From NCBI RefSeq assembly GCF_014253065.1, contig NZ_JACLZK010000001.1, positions 744,001-808,000 on the forward strand: a stretch of DNA of 64,000 nucleotides, written 5' to 3'. A program made the position numbers and the translations under genes. This document shows, in pieces, positions 34,207-44,542 of the stretch; the first letter of the stretch is position 1; each line of letters opens with the position of its first letter. Source of the DNA: Campylobacter massiliensis (GTDB lineage: Bacteria; Campylobacterota; Campylobacteria; Campylobacterales; Campylobacteraceae). Below the pieces are notes generated by a model. That model did not search any database. It had not been told where the DNA came from and saw only the letters and a list, made by a program, of their open reading frames with translations.

Positions 34207-36051
34207 TTAATCCGCCGTTTCGGCTAAAATTTTCTCGCAAACGCTTGCCGCATCGATACCAAGAGCCTTCTCGACATCAGCCGTAGCGCCGTGCGGGATA
34301 AACGCGTCGTCAAACTCAAAGCTAACGATGCGCACGTCAAAAATGCGCCGATCCTGCAAAAACGCGGCCAAAATCTCGCCTACGCCGCCTTTTTTTGCGG
34401 TATCGGAAAAGACGTACCAAATTTTATGCTTGCGCGCGAGCTCTTGCAAAAGTTCGCCGTCAAGCGGCTTAACAAACACTAGATCAACGAGGCTCGGGTC
34501 AAATTTGCCGTTCGTTTTTTCTAGTAAAATTTTGCGCGCGGCGTTTGCTTTGCCAACGGCGTTGCCATAAGCGATAAAGGCCGCTTTACCGCCGCCCTCG
34601 ACCAAGATTTCGCCCTTTCCGAGCTTTAGCTCTCGCGCCTCAAATTCGCCCTGCGCCAGCGCAAAAGCTCCGCGCGGATAGCGAAAAGCGCAAGGCCCCT
34701 CGTGAGCGTAAGCGTAGCGCATCGTAAGCCTAAAACTATCGGCACAGCGAGGCGCGAAAATCGTCAAATTCGGGATCAAATTTAGATAGCTCACGTCAAA
34801 CGCGCCCTGATGCGTCTCGCCGTCCTCGCCGACGATACCCGCGCGGTCCATCGCAAAGACGACGTTTAGGTTCATGATCGCGCAGTCGTGCACGACCTGG
34901 TCAAACGCCCGCTGCAAAAAGGTCGAATAAATCGCGATAAACGGCTTAAAGCCCTCCTTGGCCATCGCGGCCATAGAGGCGACGGCGTGCTGCTCAGCGA
35001 TCGCGACGTCCCAAAATCTATCCGGAAACCTCTCCATCAAAGCGTCTATGCCCGTGCCCGTAGGCATCGCGGCGGTCACTCCGACGATATTTTTATGCTC
35101 GCTAGCTAGCTCGGTCAAATTTTCCGCAAAGAGCGCGGTGGCCGATTTGGCGGCTGATTTTTTGATGGCTTCGCCGCTTTGCAAATCAAACGGACTCACG
35201 CCGTGCCAGCTGGCCAGATGCCCCTCGGCCTTTTCGTAGCCTTTGCCTTTTAGCGTCTGCGCGTGCACGACGACGGGCTTTTTCATACCTTTTGCGACGC
35301 TAAAAGCCTCGATGAGCGCCCCCACGTCGTGGCCGTTTACGGGGCCAATATACTCGAGTCCTAGCTCCTCGAAAAACATCCCGGGCGTAAATATCCTGAT
35401 GCCCTCCTCCATCCTACGCGCCATGTATGCGGCGCCGTCGGGCATATAGCTCAAAAATTTCTCTACGCGGCTTTTAAACTTCTGATACAGCGGCCCGGCC
35501 ATCATCTGCGAGAGGTAGTTGCTAAAGGCGCCGATGGGCTTGCTGATGCTCATTTCATTGTCGTTTAGAACGACTACGCAAGGGTTTTTGATATCGCCCA
35601 GTTCATTTAGCGCCTCGTATGCGATGCCCGCGCTCATCGAGCCGTCGCCGATAAAGGCCACGGGGATGCGATCCTCGCCCTTTAGCTTGATCGCCTTTGA
35701 CGCGCCCACTGCTAGCGAGATAGAGGTAGAGCTGTGCCCCGCGATAAAGTAGTCGTATTTGCTCTCGGAAGGCTTGGTGTAGCCGCTGATACCGCCGAAT
35801 TTTCTAAGCGTATCAAAATTATCCCAGCGTCCGGTGATTAGCTTGTGCGCGTAGCTTTGGTGGCTAACATCAAATATAAACGGATCTTTTGCAGCATCAA
35901 AAACATAGTGCATCGCGACGATAAGCTCGACTGCGCCGATGTTTGAGCTCAGATGCCCGCCGTTTGCGCTGACGGTTTGTAAAATTTTATCCCGGAGCTT
36001 CCCGCAAAGCGCCTCGAGCTCCTGCACGTTCATAGATTTTACGTCTATCAT
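34207..36051 (-). CDS. dxs: 1-deoxy-D-xylulose-5-phosphate synthase
   Basis: Dxs, 614 residues, thiamine-diphosphate enzyme that condenses pyruvate and glyceraldehyde-3-phosphate, the first step of the MEP isoprenoid pathway. The ThDP motif is IGDGSMSAGIAYEALNELG ... NDNEMSIS (near 140-175). The HLSSNIG start, FDVSHQSYAHKLITGR and YSTFLQRAFDQVVHD are family hallmarks. It overlaps fliH by four bases and is the last gene of the long minus-strand run, as in C. jejuni. Confidence 0.96.
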   Translation of the reverse strand: MIDVKSMNVQELEALCGKLRDKILQTVSANGGHLSSNIGAVELIVAMHYVFDAAKDPFIFDVSHQSYAHKLITGRWDNFDTLRKFGGISGYTKPSESKYDYFIAGHSSTSISLAVGASKAIKLKGEDRIPVAFIGDGSMSAGIAYEALNELGDIKNPCVVVLNDNEMSISKPIGAFSNYLSQMMAGPLYQKFKSRVEKFLSYMPDGAAYMARRMEEGIRIFTPGMFFEELGLEYIGPVNGHDVGALIEAFSVAKGMKKPVVVHAQTLKGKGYEKAEGHLASWHGVSPFDLQSGEAIKKSAAKSATALFAENLTELASEHKNIVGVTAAMPTGTGIDALMERFPDRFWDVAIAEQHAVASMAAMAKEGFKPFIAIYSTFLQRAFDQVVHDCAIMNLNVVFAMDRAGIVGEDGETHQGAFDVSYLNLIPNLTIFAPRCADSFRLTMRYAYAHEGPCAFRYPRGAFALAQGEFEARELKLGKGEILVEGGGKAAFIAYGNAVGKANAARKILLEKTNGKFDPSLVDLVFVKPLDGELLQELARKHKIWYVFSDTAKKGGVGEILAAFLQDRRIFDVRIVSFEFDDAFIPHGATADVEKALGIDAASVCEKILAETAD

Positions 36052-36863
36052 TGTCCTATTATCTTTTTGATTTTTTCTAGTCTAGCTTCGATCGTGCCCT
36101 CGAGGTTGCCCGCATCGCTGAGCACGATCGCTCCGCCCGCGCTGATAGCCTCGTCGGCGGAGATTTTGACGTTTTGTCCGGAGAAATTTTCTTTGATAAA
36201 CTCGTAATCTTTCGGATTTACTTTAACCTGCACCTCTTTAGCGTCTCTTATCTCGCTAAAAAGCTCTTTGCAGATAGCCGCGGCGATGTTTGCCGAATTT
36301 AGCGAAATCTCTTTTTTCACGACCTCTTTTGCGACCTCGACTGCGGTGGTAGGCAGCTGCGCTTCGCTAGATGCGATGAGGCTTTCAAATTTAGCCGCCT
36401 GCTCTTCTAGCTTATTTATAGATCCCAGATACCTGCTCTCAAGCGCTTTTAGCTCCTCGTCGAATTTAGCCGCCGCATCGTCTCTACCCTGTTTTATGCC
36501 GTCCTCTTTGGCGCGCTGGACTTCGCTCTCTAAACGCTTGGCGAATTCGCTTTCTTGATGTTCGATTTGCATTTGCAGCTTTATCATACTGCCGCTCATC
36601 TCGTCGGTGCGCTTTAGTAGCTCCTCGATAAAGCTTGGCTCGGGCTTAAAATGCGCGCCTTGCTCTTTTTCTTCGCTTAAATTTAAGCCATCTTGCTCGC
36701 CGCTTAAAGCTCGCTCGTGTTGATGTTCTGACGCGCGCCGAGTTTCGCTCTCGTGAGCTACGTGCGCATCCTCGCTTCTTTTTTCCTGGCCTAAAATTTT
36801 AAATCGATAGTTTTCTACGAAGTGCTCTTTTGAGCGCTCATTTGTTATTACGCTGCTTTTCAT
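36048..36863 (-). CDS. fliH: flagellar assembly protein FliH
   Basis: FliH, 271 residues, the regulator/stator of the export ATPase FliI. It has a charged N-terminal half with a long coiled coil (near 80-180, EEQAAKFESLIASSE and neighbours) and a V-ATPase-E-like C-terminus (LPTTAVEVAKEVVKKE; KVNPKDYEFIKE). Four-base overlaps with fliG and dxs suggest translational coupling. FliI is not in the window. Confidence 0.85.
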   Translation of the reverse strand: MKSSVITNERSKEHFVENYRFKILGQEKRSEDAHVAHESETRRASEHQHERALSGEQDGLNLSEEKEQGAHFKPEPSFIEELLKRTDEMSGSMIKLQMQIEHQESEFAKRLESEVQRAKEDGIKQGRDDAAAKFDEELKALESRYLGSINKLEEQAAKFESLIASSEAQLPTTAVEVAKEVVKKEISLNSANIAAAICKELFSEIRDAKEVQVKVNPKDYEFIKENFSGQNVKISADEAISAGGAIVLSDAGNLEGTIEARLEKIKKIIGQ

Positions 36864-37891
36864 TCTATCATCTCATCGGCTTCGCCTATTTGGAATGCCC
36901 CGCCCTCGGCTAGGGCTTGGACCTGTTCTACGATGCGGCGCTGCGCCTCTTCGACATCTTTTACGCGCACCGCGCCCAAAAACTGCATCTCCTCTTTAAA
37001 TGCTTCGCTGGCGCGCTGAGACATACTTGAGAGGAATTTCTCTTTAAGCGCGTCTCCACTGCCTTTTAGCGCGACCATGAGGTCTTTTTTATCGACGTTC
37101 TTAAGTATCTCGCGGATAGCGGCTTGGTTGAGAGTGTTGATATCCTCAAACGTAAACATAAGCTCTTTGATCGTCGTAGCGAGTTTGTCGTCGATATCTT
37201 CGATGTATTCGATCGTTGCTTTGGACGCCTTTTGACCGAGGCGGTTTAACACCTCTGCCACGGCTCTTGGTCCGCCGACTTCGACCTTGTAGGACGTGAG
37301 GCTCTCTAGCTTGCCCTCAAGCACGGTTGAAACGCGCTTGATGATGGACGGGCTGATATCGCCTAAATTTGCCATCCTAACGACGACCTCGCTTCTAAGC
37401 TCGTCGTTAAAAAACGAAAGCGTCTCGGCTGCGCTGGTTGAATCCATATGCGCCAAAATAAGCGCGATAGTCTGAGGGTGCTCGGTCATGATAAAGTCCG
37501 CAAGCTGCTGAGGCTTGACCTTAGTAAGATAGCCGAAGCTTTTTGAGTTTTCCATACTTTTTGCGAGCTTATCGAGGATCTTTTGCGCGGTTTCAGGACC
37601 GAAGGTGCGGTATAAAATTTCTTTCGCGTACTCTAAGCCGCCGCTTCTCATGTATTGATTTGACTGCATGAGAGCGTAAAATTCTTCTAAAACAGCGGCT
37701 GCCACGTTTTTATCCATACTTTTTGCGGTAGCTATGTAGCGCGAAATTTCGGTTATGACGTCAACTTCCATATGAGAAAAGAGTAGAGTCGTGACGTCCT
37801 CGCCCAGCTGAATAAGCAAAATAGCGATCTTTTCGGGCATAGAAAGATCGTCATACACCATCTTTTGCTGTTCGTTTAGCTTTGTTGCCAT
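36860..37891 (-). CDS. fliG: flagellar motor switch protein FliG
   Basis: FliG, 343 residues, rotor protein that links the MS ring to the C ring and contacts the stator. PEKIAILLIQLGEDVTTLLF is the N-terminal armadillo start; EHPQTIALILAHM carries the EHPQ motif of the middle domain (near 143); the C-terminal torque helix appears as DKKDLMVALKGSGDALKEKF. It overlaps fliF by one base and fliH by four. Confidence 0.96.
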   Translation of the reverse strand: MATKLNEQQKMVYDDLSMPEKIAILLIQLGEDVTTLLFSHMEVDVITEISRYIATAKSMDKNVAAAVLEEFYALMQSNQYMRSGGLEYAKEILYRTFGPETAQKILDKLAKSMENSKSFGYLTKVKPQQLADFIMTEHPQTIALILAHMDSTSAAETLSFFNDELRSEVVVRMANLGDISPSIIKRVSTVLEGKLESLTSYKVEVGGPRAVAEVLNRLGQKASKATIEYIEDIDDKLATTIKELMFTFEDINTLNQAAIREILKNVDKKDLMVALKGSGDALKEKFLSSMSQRASEAFKEEMQFLGAVRVKDVEEAQRRIVEQVQALAEGGAFQIGEADEMIE

Positions 37892-39585
37892 TAAAAGTCC
37901 TTACGGTTGCTAAAATCCGAGTCGTTTTTGACTAGGTCTTGTAGCAAGACGGCGATCTCCTCGCTTCGCTCTTGCACGATTAGTTTCATCTTCTCTAGCA
38001 ATACGTCGTAGCGTAGATCGTCCTCGTTAAAGTTATCGCCGATACCCAGCTGCTCCTCGACCTTTTTCCTAGCGGCTTGAAATTTCTCCAGCGTATCTTC
38101 GCTGTCGTCAAGCTGAATGTCGTTATCAGGTATCTCGGGCTCTTCCTCTTTGATCTCCTCAAGCATCTTAGCCATAAACGGCACGATGACTTTTTTGTAG
38201 AATATATAAAGCAAAATCGCGGCGAAAATATACTTTAGGATCGGTAAAAACGGCACTACGTAAAGATCGAAAAAGGACTGAACCTTGCCCGCAGGCGTCT
38301 GTCCGTCTTGACGCTGGAACTCAAAGTTGCTAACCGTAACCTCGTCGCCTCTGTTTTGATCAAAGCCGATAGACTGACGGATGAGAGCGTCGATGCGCGC
38401 CAGCTGCTCTTTATCAAGCGGCACGTAGGCTACCTCTTTGGTCGGATTTCCGTTTTCGTCTTTTTTATTTTCGTACTTTCCGTCCACCACGACAGCGGCG
38501 CTTAGGCGGTTTATCTTAGCAAACTGATCCTTGACGCGCTCGACTTTTTTTGAGATTTCATAGTTTGTCGTGGATGAGCTTTTTGAGTATAGCTCTTTCA
38601 TTTTACCGTCTTGCAAGCCTTCGACCGGACCGATATTGCTAACAGCTCCGGGCACGCCTTGCACTTCGGCTTCTTTACTGCCTTGACGCTTTTCTTCGAC
38701 ATTTTGCTCGCTTCTAGCTACGGAATTTGGATCAAAGGTCTCGCTTTGGCTATCTTTTCTAGCAAAGTCGAAATCTATGGTGACTTTGGCTACGACCTTA
38801 TCCGAGCCGCCCACGATAGGCGATAGGACGTTTATGATCTTTTCTTCGAGATTGTGCTCGGCGTCGCGTTTATAGCGGATTTGTTGCGTGATCTGATCGC
38901 TATCGTATTCGCCGTCCTCCTCGCCAAGCGGCACCCCGTCTTGGCTCACGATTTTTACCTGCTCGGGTTTTAAATTTGCCACCGCGGCCGCGACTAAATT
39001 TTTAATGCCCGTGATTTGTTTTAAATTTAAACTCTGCCCGTCTTTCAAATTTAACACGATAGAGGCGCTTGGAGGCGTAGCTCTCTCGGTAAAAAGAGTT
39101 TCTTTGGGTATCGCGATACGCACGATGGCTTTGTTTATCGGCGCCAGGCTTTCGATCGTGCGGGCTAGCTCACCCTCTAAAGCACGCTGAAATTTAACCT
39201 TTTGCTCGGCATCCGTCGCGCCAAATTCTTGCTTATCGAAAATCTCAAATCCAACCTTACCGTCCTTTAAAATCCCAAGCGATGCGATTGAAATCCTCTC
39301 ACGGTAAACGTCCGAGTTTGGCACCAAAATCGTGCCCTCGTTTACAATTTTATACTTTACCTTATCTTTTTCAAGCTGCTGAATAATTAACGCAGAGTCC
39401 GCGGCTGAGGTGTTTTCAAATAGTACGCTATAACCGTCGTAGTTTTCGTTTGAGCTTTTGTAAATGCTCAAAAACACCAAAAAACCGACCACGAGTATGA
39501 TCGAGCCCGCGGCGACTAGGCGCTGCCTTAACGAGAGATTGTGATAGACCTGGCCGATTTGCTGAACTGCGGTTTTAAAATCCAT
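37891..39585 (-). CDS. fliF: flagellar MS-ring protein FliF
   Basis: FliF, 564 residues, builds the MS ring in the inner membrane. Two membrane segments are seen at about 24-43 (LVAAGSIILVVGFLVFLSIY) and about 452-470 (ILKYIFAAILLYIFYKKVIV), with the large periplasmic ring-building part between them. The C-terminal cytoplasmic tail (near 530-564) binds FliG. It begins one base after the hisC stop, so hisC and fliF share a transcript. Confidence 0.95.
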   Translation of the reverse strand: MDFKTAVQQIGQVYHNLSLRQRLVAAGSIILVVGFLVFLSIYKSSNENYDGYSVLFENTSAADSALIIQQLEKDKVKYKIVNEGTILVPNSDVYRERISIASLGILKDGKVGFEIFDKQEFGATDAEQKVKFQRALEGELARTIESLAPINKAIVRIAIPKETLFTERATPPSASIVLNLKDGQSLNLKQITGIKNLVAAAVANLKPEQVKIVSQDGVPLGEEDGEYDSDQITQQIRYKRDAEHNLEEKIINVLSPIVGGSDKVVAKVTIDFDFARKDSQSETFDPNSVARSEQNVEEKRQGSKEAEVQGVPGAVSNIGPVEGLQDGKMKELYSKSSSTTNYEISKKVERVKDQFAKINRLSAAVVVDGKYENKKDENGNPTKEVAYVPLDKEQLARIDALIRQSIGFDQNRGDEVTVSNFEFQRQDGQTPAGKVQSFFDLYVVPFLPILKYIFAAILLYIFYKKVIVPFMAKMLEEIKEEEPEIPDNDIQLDDSEDTLEKFQAARKKVEEQLGIGDNFNEDDLRYDVLLEKMKLIVQERSEEIAVLLQDLVKNDSDFSNRKDF

Positions 39586-40686
39586 TTATTTTAAATTTTC
39601 CTCGATTTGTTTTAAAACTACGTCGTTTTGACTAGGCAGTCCGATCGTTATGCGAACCGCGTTTAATCCGTAACCTTTTAGATCACGTAAAATTATACCT
39701 TTTTTTAATAGATTTTGAGCAAGCTCGCTCGCGTTTTGACGCTCAAACTCAAAAACGATAAAATTCGTAAAGCTCGGCAAATGCTTTATACCATGAAGCT
39801 CGGCAAATTTTTCATACTTTTTCATCTCTTTAAAATTTGTTTCAAGCGTCATTTTTACGAACTCTTCGTCTTTTAGCGCCTCGATAGCCGCTTTTAAGCT
39901 AAGCGTCGTTATATTAAAAGGTGCTCTTAGTTTGCCCAGCTCGCTCATCACGCTTTCTTCGCCGATGCCGTATCCTACGCGCATACCGCCAAGACCGTAA
40001 GCCTTAGAAAACGTGCCCAGATATATCGCGTTTGGAAATTTAGCTATGAGCCCCTTCGGCTTTATCTCTTTTTTCGCATCTTTAAATTTAGCAAACTCCT
40101 GATACGCACCGTCGATAACCACGAGCGTATCGGCGTCAATCTGCTCTAGAAATTTATAAATTTCCTCGGCGTCTAGGCAGCCCCCTAGCGGATTATTCGG
40201 TACACACAAAAATATCACGCCGATCTCGTCTTTTTTAGCCTTGTAAATTTGCAAAAACTCGCCTAGATCATGCTCTTTACTCTTTGTTTTAAAGGCCTTT
40301 GCACCCGCTGCTTTAGCGTAAATTTCATACATAGCAAATGTTATGCCCGCGGTTAAAATTCCCCTCTTTGCGTTCGCCTTTGCGTGCACGGCAAATTCTA
40401 TTATCTGATCGCTTCCCGAGCCTATTACGATAGATTTTTCGCTAACACCGAATTTACTCGCTAGCGCAGCCTTTAACTCGAAGTAACTATCATCGGGGTA
40501 GAGATGCATTTTATTTACTATCTCGCCGACTGCTTTTACTACCGCAGGGCTCGTACCGTATGGATTTTCGTTGCTGGCTAGCTTGATGACGTCTTTTGCG
40601 TCGATGCCGTATTCGCGCACGACTAGCTCGATAGGTTTGCCCGCTTCGTAGCTTACTAAATTTGCCAAATTTTCGTTAAATTTCAT
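39586..40686 (-). CDS. hisC: histidinol-phosphate aminotransferase
   Basis: HisC, 366 residues, fold-type I PLP enzyme of histidine synthesis, which may also act on aromatic amino acids. [14 protein letters not shown] at the start, [15 protein letters not shown], and the PLP lysine in [18 protein letters not shown] (near 223) are typical. It follows pheA directly, so it could also transaminate phenylpyruvate. In C. jejuni the same pheA-hisC-fliF order exists. Confidence 0.94.
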   Translation of the reverse strand: MKFNENLANLVSYEAGKPIELVVREYGIDAKDVIKLASNENPYGTSPAVVKAVGEIVNKMHLYPDDSYFELKAALASKFGVSEKSIVIGSGSDQIIEFAVHAKANAKRGILTAGITFAMYEIYAKAAGAKAFKTKSKEHDLGEFLQIYKAKKDEIGVIFLCVPNNPLGGCLDAEEIYKFLEQIDADTLVVIDGAYQEFAKFKDAKKEIKPKGLIAKFPNAIYLGTFSKAYGLGGMRVGYGIGEESVMSELGKLRAPFNITTLSLKAAIEALKDEEFVKMTLETNFKEMKKYEKFAELHGIKHLPSFTNFIVFEFERQNASELAQNLLKKGIILRDLKGYGLNAVRITIGLPSQNDVVLKQIEENLK

Positions 40687-40687
40687 C

Positions 40688-41764
40688 TCACTCCTCCCAC
40701 GCGACGTAGCTTCCCAGCCACGCGATCTCGTGGCCGTAGCTTATCGCTTTTTGTATCGCTTTTTGGACGTTGTCGTCGTCGATGTGCCCCTCGAAATCTA
40801 TATAAAAATTCGCCTTAAATTCGCGCTGTTTTATCGGGCGGCTCTCTAGTTTGGTTATGTTTATACCCTCGTCTCTAAAGGCTAGTAGCAGCTCCACTAG
40901 CCCGCCCGGACGATGCTCGGTCTTTGCTAAGATTGAGGTTTTATTTCTTTGCGCGCGCTCGTTTTTAAAATCGCTTAATATAAAAAATCTCGTGCGGTTT
41001 GCGGCGTTGTCCTCGATAGTCTCAAACAAGATCGGCACGCCGTAAAGCTTGGCGGCGATCTTGGAGCAGATGGCTGCGGAGTTTGGCTCGCTGCTAGCTA
41101 GCTGCGCAGCCTGCGCGGTTGATTTTGCCGGGATAAACTCGACTGATGAAAGCATATGATCGTCTAAAAATTTGCGGCACTGATTGTAGCCTTGCGGGTG
41201 CGAGTAGATGCGCTTAATGTCTTTTAAATTTTCGCATTTGCTCGCAAAAATATGGTGGATATCCATGTAAATTTCGGCTACGACCTTGACGCTATCAAAC
41301 CGTCCAAGGCAGTCTAGCGTCGCGCCTACCGCGCCTTCGGTGTTATTTTCTATCGGCACGACGCCGTATTTGGCCTCTTTGTGCTTTAGTTTCGTAAAAA
41401 CCGCCTCGATGCTAGCTAGCGGCAGATACGCGCTCATCGCGCCAAAACGGCTCTCGGCGGCTTGGTGCGTGTAGGTGCCTTCAGGCCCCAGATAGGCGAC
41501 TTTTTCGGGCATCTCGAGGTTTCTACTGACGGCGAAAATCTCAAGATAGATCGCCTCGATCGCGGCCTTGTTTAAAAACGCGGAGTCTTGCCCCTCAAGG
41601 CGGTTTAGGATCGCTCTTTCGCGCTCGGGGCGGTAGATCGCGCTGCCGCTGGTTTGCTTTAGCTCGCCGATCTTTCGCACGAAATTCATGCGTTCGTTTA
41701 GGCGCTTTAGCACCTCGTCGTCGATCTTATCTATCTCGTTTCTAAGGTCGTTTATGTTTTGCAT
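40688..41764 (-). CDS. pheA: chorismate mutase / prephenate dehydratase
   Basis: Bifunctional P-protein of 358 residues. Chorismate mutase at 1-85 ([20 protein letters not shown]); prephenate dehydratase at about 90-270 ([28 protein letters not shown]; with the ATR-type catalytic region as NRTRFFIL); ACT domain at about 280-355 ([24 protein letters not shown]) that senses phenylalanine. It makes phenylpyruvate from chorismate, so it competes with TrpE for chorismate. Confidence 0.95.
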   Translation of the reverse strand: MQNINDLRNEIDKIDDEVLKRLNERMNFVRKIGELKQTSGSAIYRPERERAILNRLEGQDSAFLNKAAIEAIYLEIFAVSRNLEMPEKVAYLGPEGTYTHQAAESRFGAMSAYLPLASIEAVFTKLKHKEAKYGVVPIENNTEGAVGATLDCLGRFDSVKVVAEIYMDIHHIFASKCENLKDIKRIYSHPQGYNQCRKFLDDHMLSSVEFIPAKSTAQAAQLASSEPNSAAICSKIAAKLYGVPILFETIEDNAANRTRFFILSDFKNERAQRNKTSILAKTEHRPGGLVELLLAFRDEGINITKLESRPIKQREFKANFYIDFEGHIDDDNVQKAIQKAISYGHEIAWLGSYVAWEE

Positions 41765-41773
41765 TTTCGCTCC

Positions 41774-43015
41774 CTAGCCTAGAAATTCGCGCTCCAGTGC
41801 CACTACATCCTCAAAGCTCTCGCGGCGCCTAATCAAAAAGTCCTCGCCGCCTTTTACCGCAACCTCCGCGGCGCGCCCGCGAGTGTTGTAGTTGCTGCTC
41901 ATAGCAAAGCCGTATGCGCCGGCTGATTTGATGACGACGAGATCGCCTGGGTTTAGAGGCGGTAAATTTCGGTCTTTTGCGAGGAAATCTCCGCTCTCGC
42001 AGATCGGCCCGACCACGTCGCAAGGGCTAAATTTGAGCTCGCGAAGCTGCTCAATCTTACACTCGCAAAGAGTATTGCCGCCGCTAAGTGCGAAAATTTT
42101 ATGCCTAGCTTGATAAAGGCTCGGGCGTATGAGGTCGTTCATCGCGCCGTCCACGACGACAAAGCGCTTTTCTTTGTTAAATTTCTCATAAAGCACACTA
42201 GTTAGAAAATATCCCGCGTTGCCGACGATAAAGCGTCCCGGCTCGCAAACTACCGTGACGTCCAGGCCGCTTAAATTTGCCAAAATGCCCTGCGCGTATT
42301 CGTATAGATCAGGCTCGCTCTCGTCGCAGTAAACGATACCTATGCCGCCGCCGACGTCAAAAAATTTGATGTCGATTTGCGCGGCTTTTAGCTCGCGAGT
42401 CAAATTTGCCACTATCTTTGCCGCTTCGATAACGGGCTTGATGTCGGTTATCTGCGAGCCGATGTGGCTGTGGATGCCCACAGGCTCGAGATGCGGAGAG
42501 TTTTTAGCGTGTAGATACATTTTTTTGGCCGTTTGCAGATCTACGCCGAATTTATTTTCGTTTAGTCCGGTCGAAATGTATGGATGAGTTTTAGCGTCGA
42601 TGTCTGGATTTACGCGGATGCTAATACGAGCGGACTTTCCGAGCTGCTTTGCGATCGTTTCTAGGCGGTTCATCTCGCCTTCGCTTTCTAAATTTATCAT
42701 CAAGATTTCATTTCCCAGCGCAAATTTGAGCTCGTCGTCGCGCTTACCTACGCCGCTTAGGATGATCTGATAGCTTTTAGCTCCCGCTAGCAGCGCGCGC
42801 TTAACTTCGCCTACGCTCACGCAGTCAAATCCGGCCCCGAGTCCGGCTAAAAATTTCAAAACGCTTAAATTTGAGTTTGCCTTAACGGCGTAGCATACGA
42901 GAGATTTTCTGGCGTGAAACGAGTTTTTTAGCGCTTCGTAGCGGTGCGCCATGTAGTCAAAATCGTAAACGTAAAGAGGGGTGCCGTATTTTTGCGCTAA
43001 ATTCGTAAAATCCAT
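41774..43015 (-). CDS. lysA: diaminopimelate decarboxylase
   Basis: LysA, 413 residues, final step of lysine synthesis. The PLP lysine is in CYAVKANSNLSVLK (near 46), the HIGSQI region in VGIHSHIGSQITD, the glycine loop in DVGGGIGI, and the catalytic Cys of the second site in GPICESGDFLAKDR (near 345). It lies nine bases before pheA. Confidence 0.95.
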   Translation of the reverse strand: MDFTNLAQKYGTPLYVYDFDYMAHRYEALKNSFHARKSLVCYAVKANSNLSVLKFLAGLGAGFDCVSVGEVKRALLAGAKSYQIILSGVGKRDDELKFALGNEILMINLESEGEMNRLETIAKQLGKSARISIRVNPDIDAKTHPYISTGLNENKFGVDLQTAKKMYLHAKNSPHLEPVGIHSHIGSQITDIKPVIEAAKIVANLTRELKAAQIDIKFFDVGGGIGIVYCDESEPDLYEYAQGILANLSGLDVTVVCEPGRFIVGNAGYFLTSVLYEKFNKEKRFVVVDGAMNDLIRPSLYQARHKIFALSGGNTLCECKIEQLRELKFSPCDVVGPICESGDFLAKDRNLPPLNPGDLVVIKSAGAYGFAMSSNYNTRGRAAEVAVKGGEDFLIRRRESFEDVVALEREFLG

Positions 43016-43070
43016 AACCGACCTTGTTTAAAAATAGTTAGATTTTACAGAAATTTTGCCTAAATCTCTC

Positions 43071-44132
43071 TTAACGACTCCCAAAACGCAGATAAAAAGC
43101 GTAGGCGCCGAGTAAAATTATCGGCAAAAGCACGCCGATCTCGGGTGATACGACGCCGTTTCTAGCAAACCTCATCATCACAAAAAGCGCGCCCCAGACG
43201 CAAAGCGAGGCGATCGTGAAGATAAAGCTTTTTAAGGCGAGGTTAAAAAAACGTCCCGTAACCGGCAAAAAATAGTAAATGATAAGCACCATAAAAGGCG
43301 CAAAAAAAGGCGCAAAAGCGAGGTTATAGAGCGTGGTTTTGGTCGAATTTAGCCCGATACCCTCATCCTTAAACGCCAAAATATAATCCACGGCATCCGG
43401 GATCGTGATCGCCGAGCTCTCCGCCGACGCGCTTTCTATCGTCTTTGGTTTAAAATTTTCAAGAGTTTTTAGCTCGCTTGGCGTTTTGATATCGAGTCCC
43501 TTTTCGCCAAGCTTGATATTTTGCGGCAAATTTACGATTTTAGCGTTTTTTAAAAGCCACGCATCATCCACAAACCTCCCGTTTTCGCCAAAGGTAGCGC
43601 TACGCAAGTTGCTGCTGTCTATGTCAAATATCCGCACGTCTTTAGCCTCGCCACTAATAGGATTTAGGCTATCCATGTAGACAAATTTACCCTCGAATTT
43701 TAAGAAAATATCCGAGCTCGTGCGCGATAAATTTGAGAGCTTCACGATATTTCGTCCGTACTCGTAAGCGTAGGCAAATGGCGTGAAATTTAGCCCGACG
43801 TAGATAAACGTGATGGCAAGCGCGATATAAAAAGGCGGTTTTATCAGGCGATTTTTATCTATACCAAGCGCGTAAAAACTCACGAGCTCGTTACTGCGGA
43901 TCATGCTAAATTTGCTAGTTATAAGCGCAAAAATGAGCGCGAGAGGTAGAACGTAGTTTACCGCCGCGAGCGAGGTAAGGCCGAAGTAAAGCAGCTTTAG
44001 GTTTGCGCTTGCAGGCATATCTTTTAGGTTGGTTAGGATGTCGATGCCGACGTAAAAAAGCGTGAGCGCGACGAATATAATCACGAAATATTTAAAATAA
44101 AGCCAGCCGACGTAACGCGCATAAAGGTTCAT
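43071..44132 (-). CDS. LptF/LptG family permease
   Basis: YjgP/YjgQ-type protein of 353 residues with three membrane helices in front (near 15-35, 55-75, 98-118) and three near the end (about 270-350), separated by a periplasmic beta-jellyroll. These proteins form the inner-membrane part of the LPS transporter with LptB. The sequence does not tell LptF from LptG. It overlaps the preceding small ORF by the ATGA junction and is near pth, as in C. jejuni. Confidence 0.85.
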   Translation of the reverse strand: MNLYARYVGWLYFKYFVIIFVALTLFYVGIDILTNLKDMPASANLKLLYFGLTSLAAVNYVLPLALIFALITSKFSMIRSNELVSFYALGIDKNRLIKPPFYIALAITFIYVGLNFTPFAYAYEYGRNIVKLSNLSRTSSDIFLKFEGKFVYMDSLNPISGEAKDVRIFDIDSSNLRSATFGENGRFVDDAWLLKNAKIVNLPQNIKLGEKGLDIKTPSELKTLENFKPKTIESASAESSAITIPDAVDYILAFKDEGIGLNSTKTTLYNLAFAPFFAPFMVLIIYYFLPVTGRFFNLALKSFIFTIASLCVWGALFVMMRFARNGVVSPEIGVLLPIILLGAYAFYLRFGSR

Positions 44133-44542
44133 CTGAGCTCTCTTAAATCAAATTTTGCGCAAGGTGAGAGGCGGACGAAAGCGGCGTTACCAAAAATACC
44201 GCAAACTTGCCGTGCAAATTTACTATTTGAACTATGCTGCAAATATGCATCCTTTGCCGCCGTAATGACGCTCAAATTTACCGCTTTTTGGCTAGACTGG
44301 AAATAGACTTGTTTTACGCTCTTAAAAAATCCAAATTCAAGTTTTTGTCTGAGTATTTTTTTCGTAAATTTTATAAATTTGCGGATAAAGTTTTGAAGCA
44401 AACTTATAAAATTTGCGGTAAGGAAAATTAGGAGCAAGATTTTAAATTTGGGCTCTAAATTTAACCGATTTTTGAGCGCTTTAAAAAGCCGCAAAATTTG
44501 AGAAAACGCAAAAGTCGCGAATGCCAAATTTACCCCTCTCAC
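44129..44542 (-). CDS. unassigned 137-residue ORF between pth and the LptF/G gene
   Basis: GTG start overlaps the pth stop by four bases (GTGA), and its TGA overlaps the next ATG by four (ATGA). Such junctions are normal for real coupled genes. The protein is basic, with one possible membrane helix ([19 protein letters not shown]), then Lys/Phe-rich helices. The underlying DNA is AAATTT-rich like the spacers, and I remember pth and the permease gene as adjacent in C. jejuni. It may be a real lineage-specific gene or spacer that happens to stay open. Confidence 0.4.
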   Translation of the reverse strand: MRGVNLAFATFAFSQILRLFKALKNRLNLEPKFKILLLIFLTANFISLLQNFIRKFIKFTKKILRQKLEFGFFKSVKQVYFQSSQKAVNLSVITAAKDAYLQHSSNSKFARQVCGIFGNAAFVRLSPCAKFDLRELR

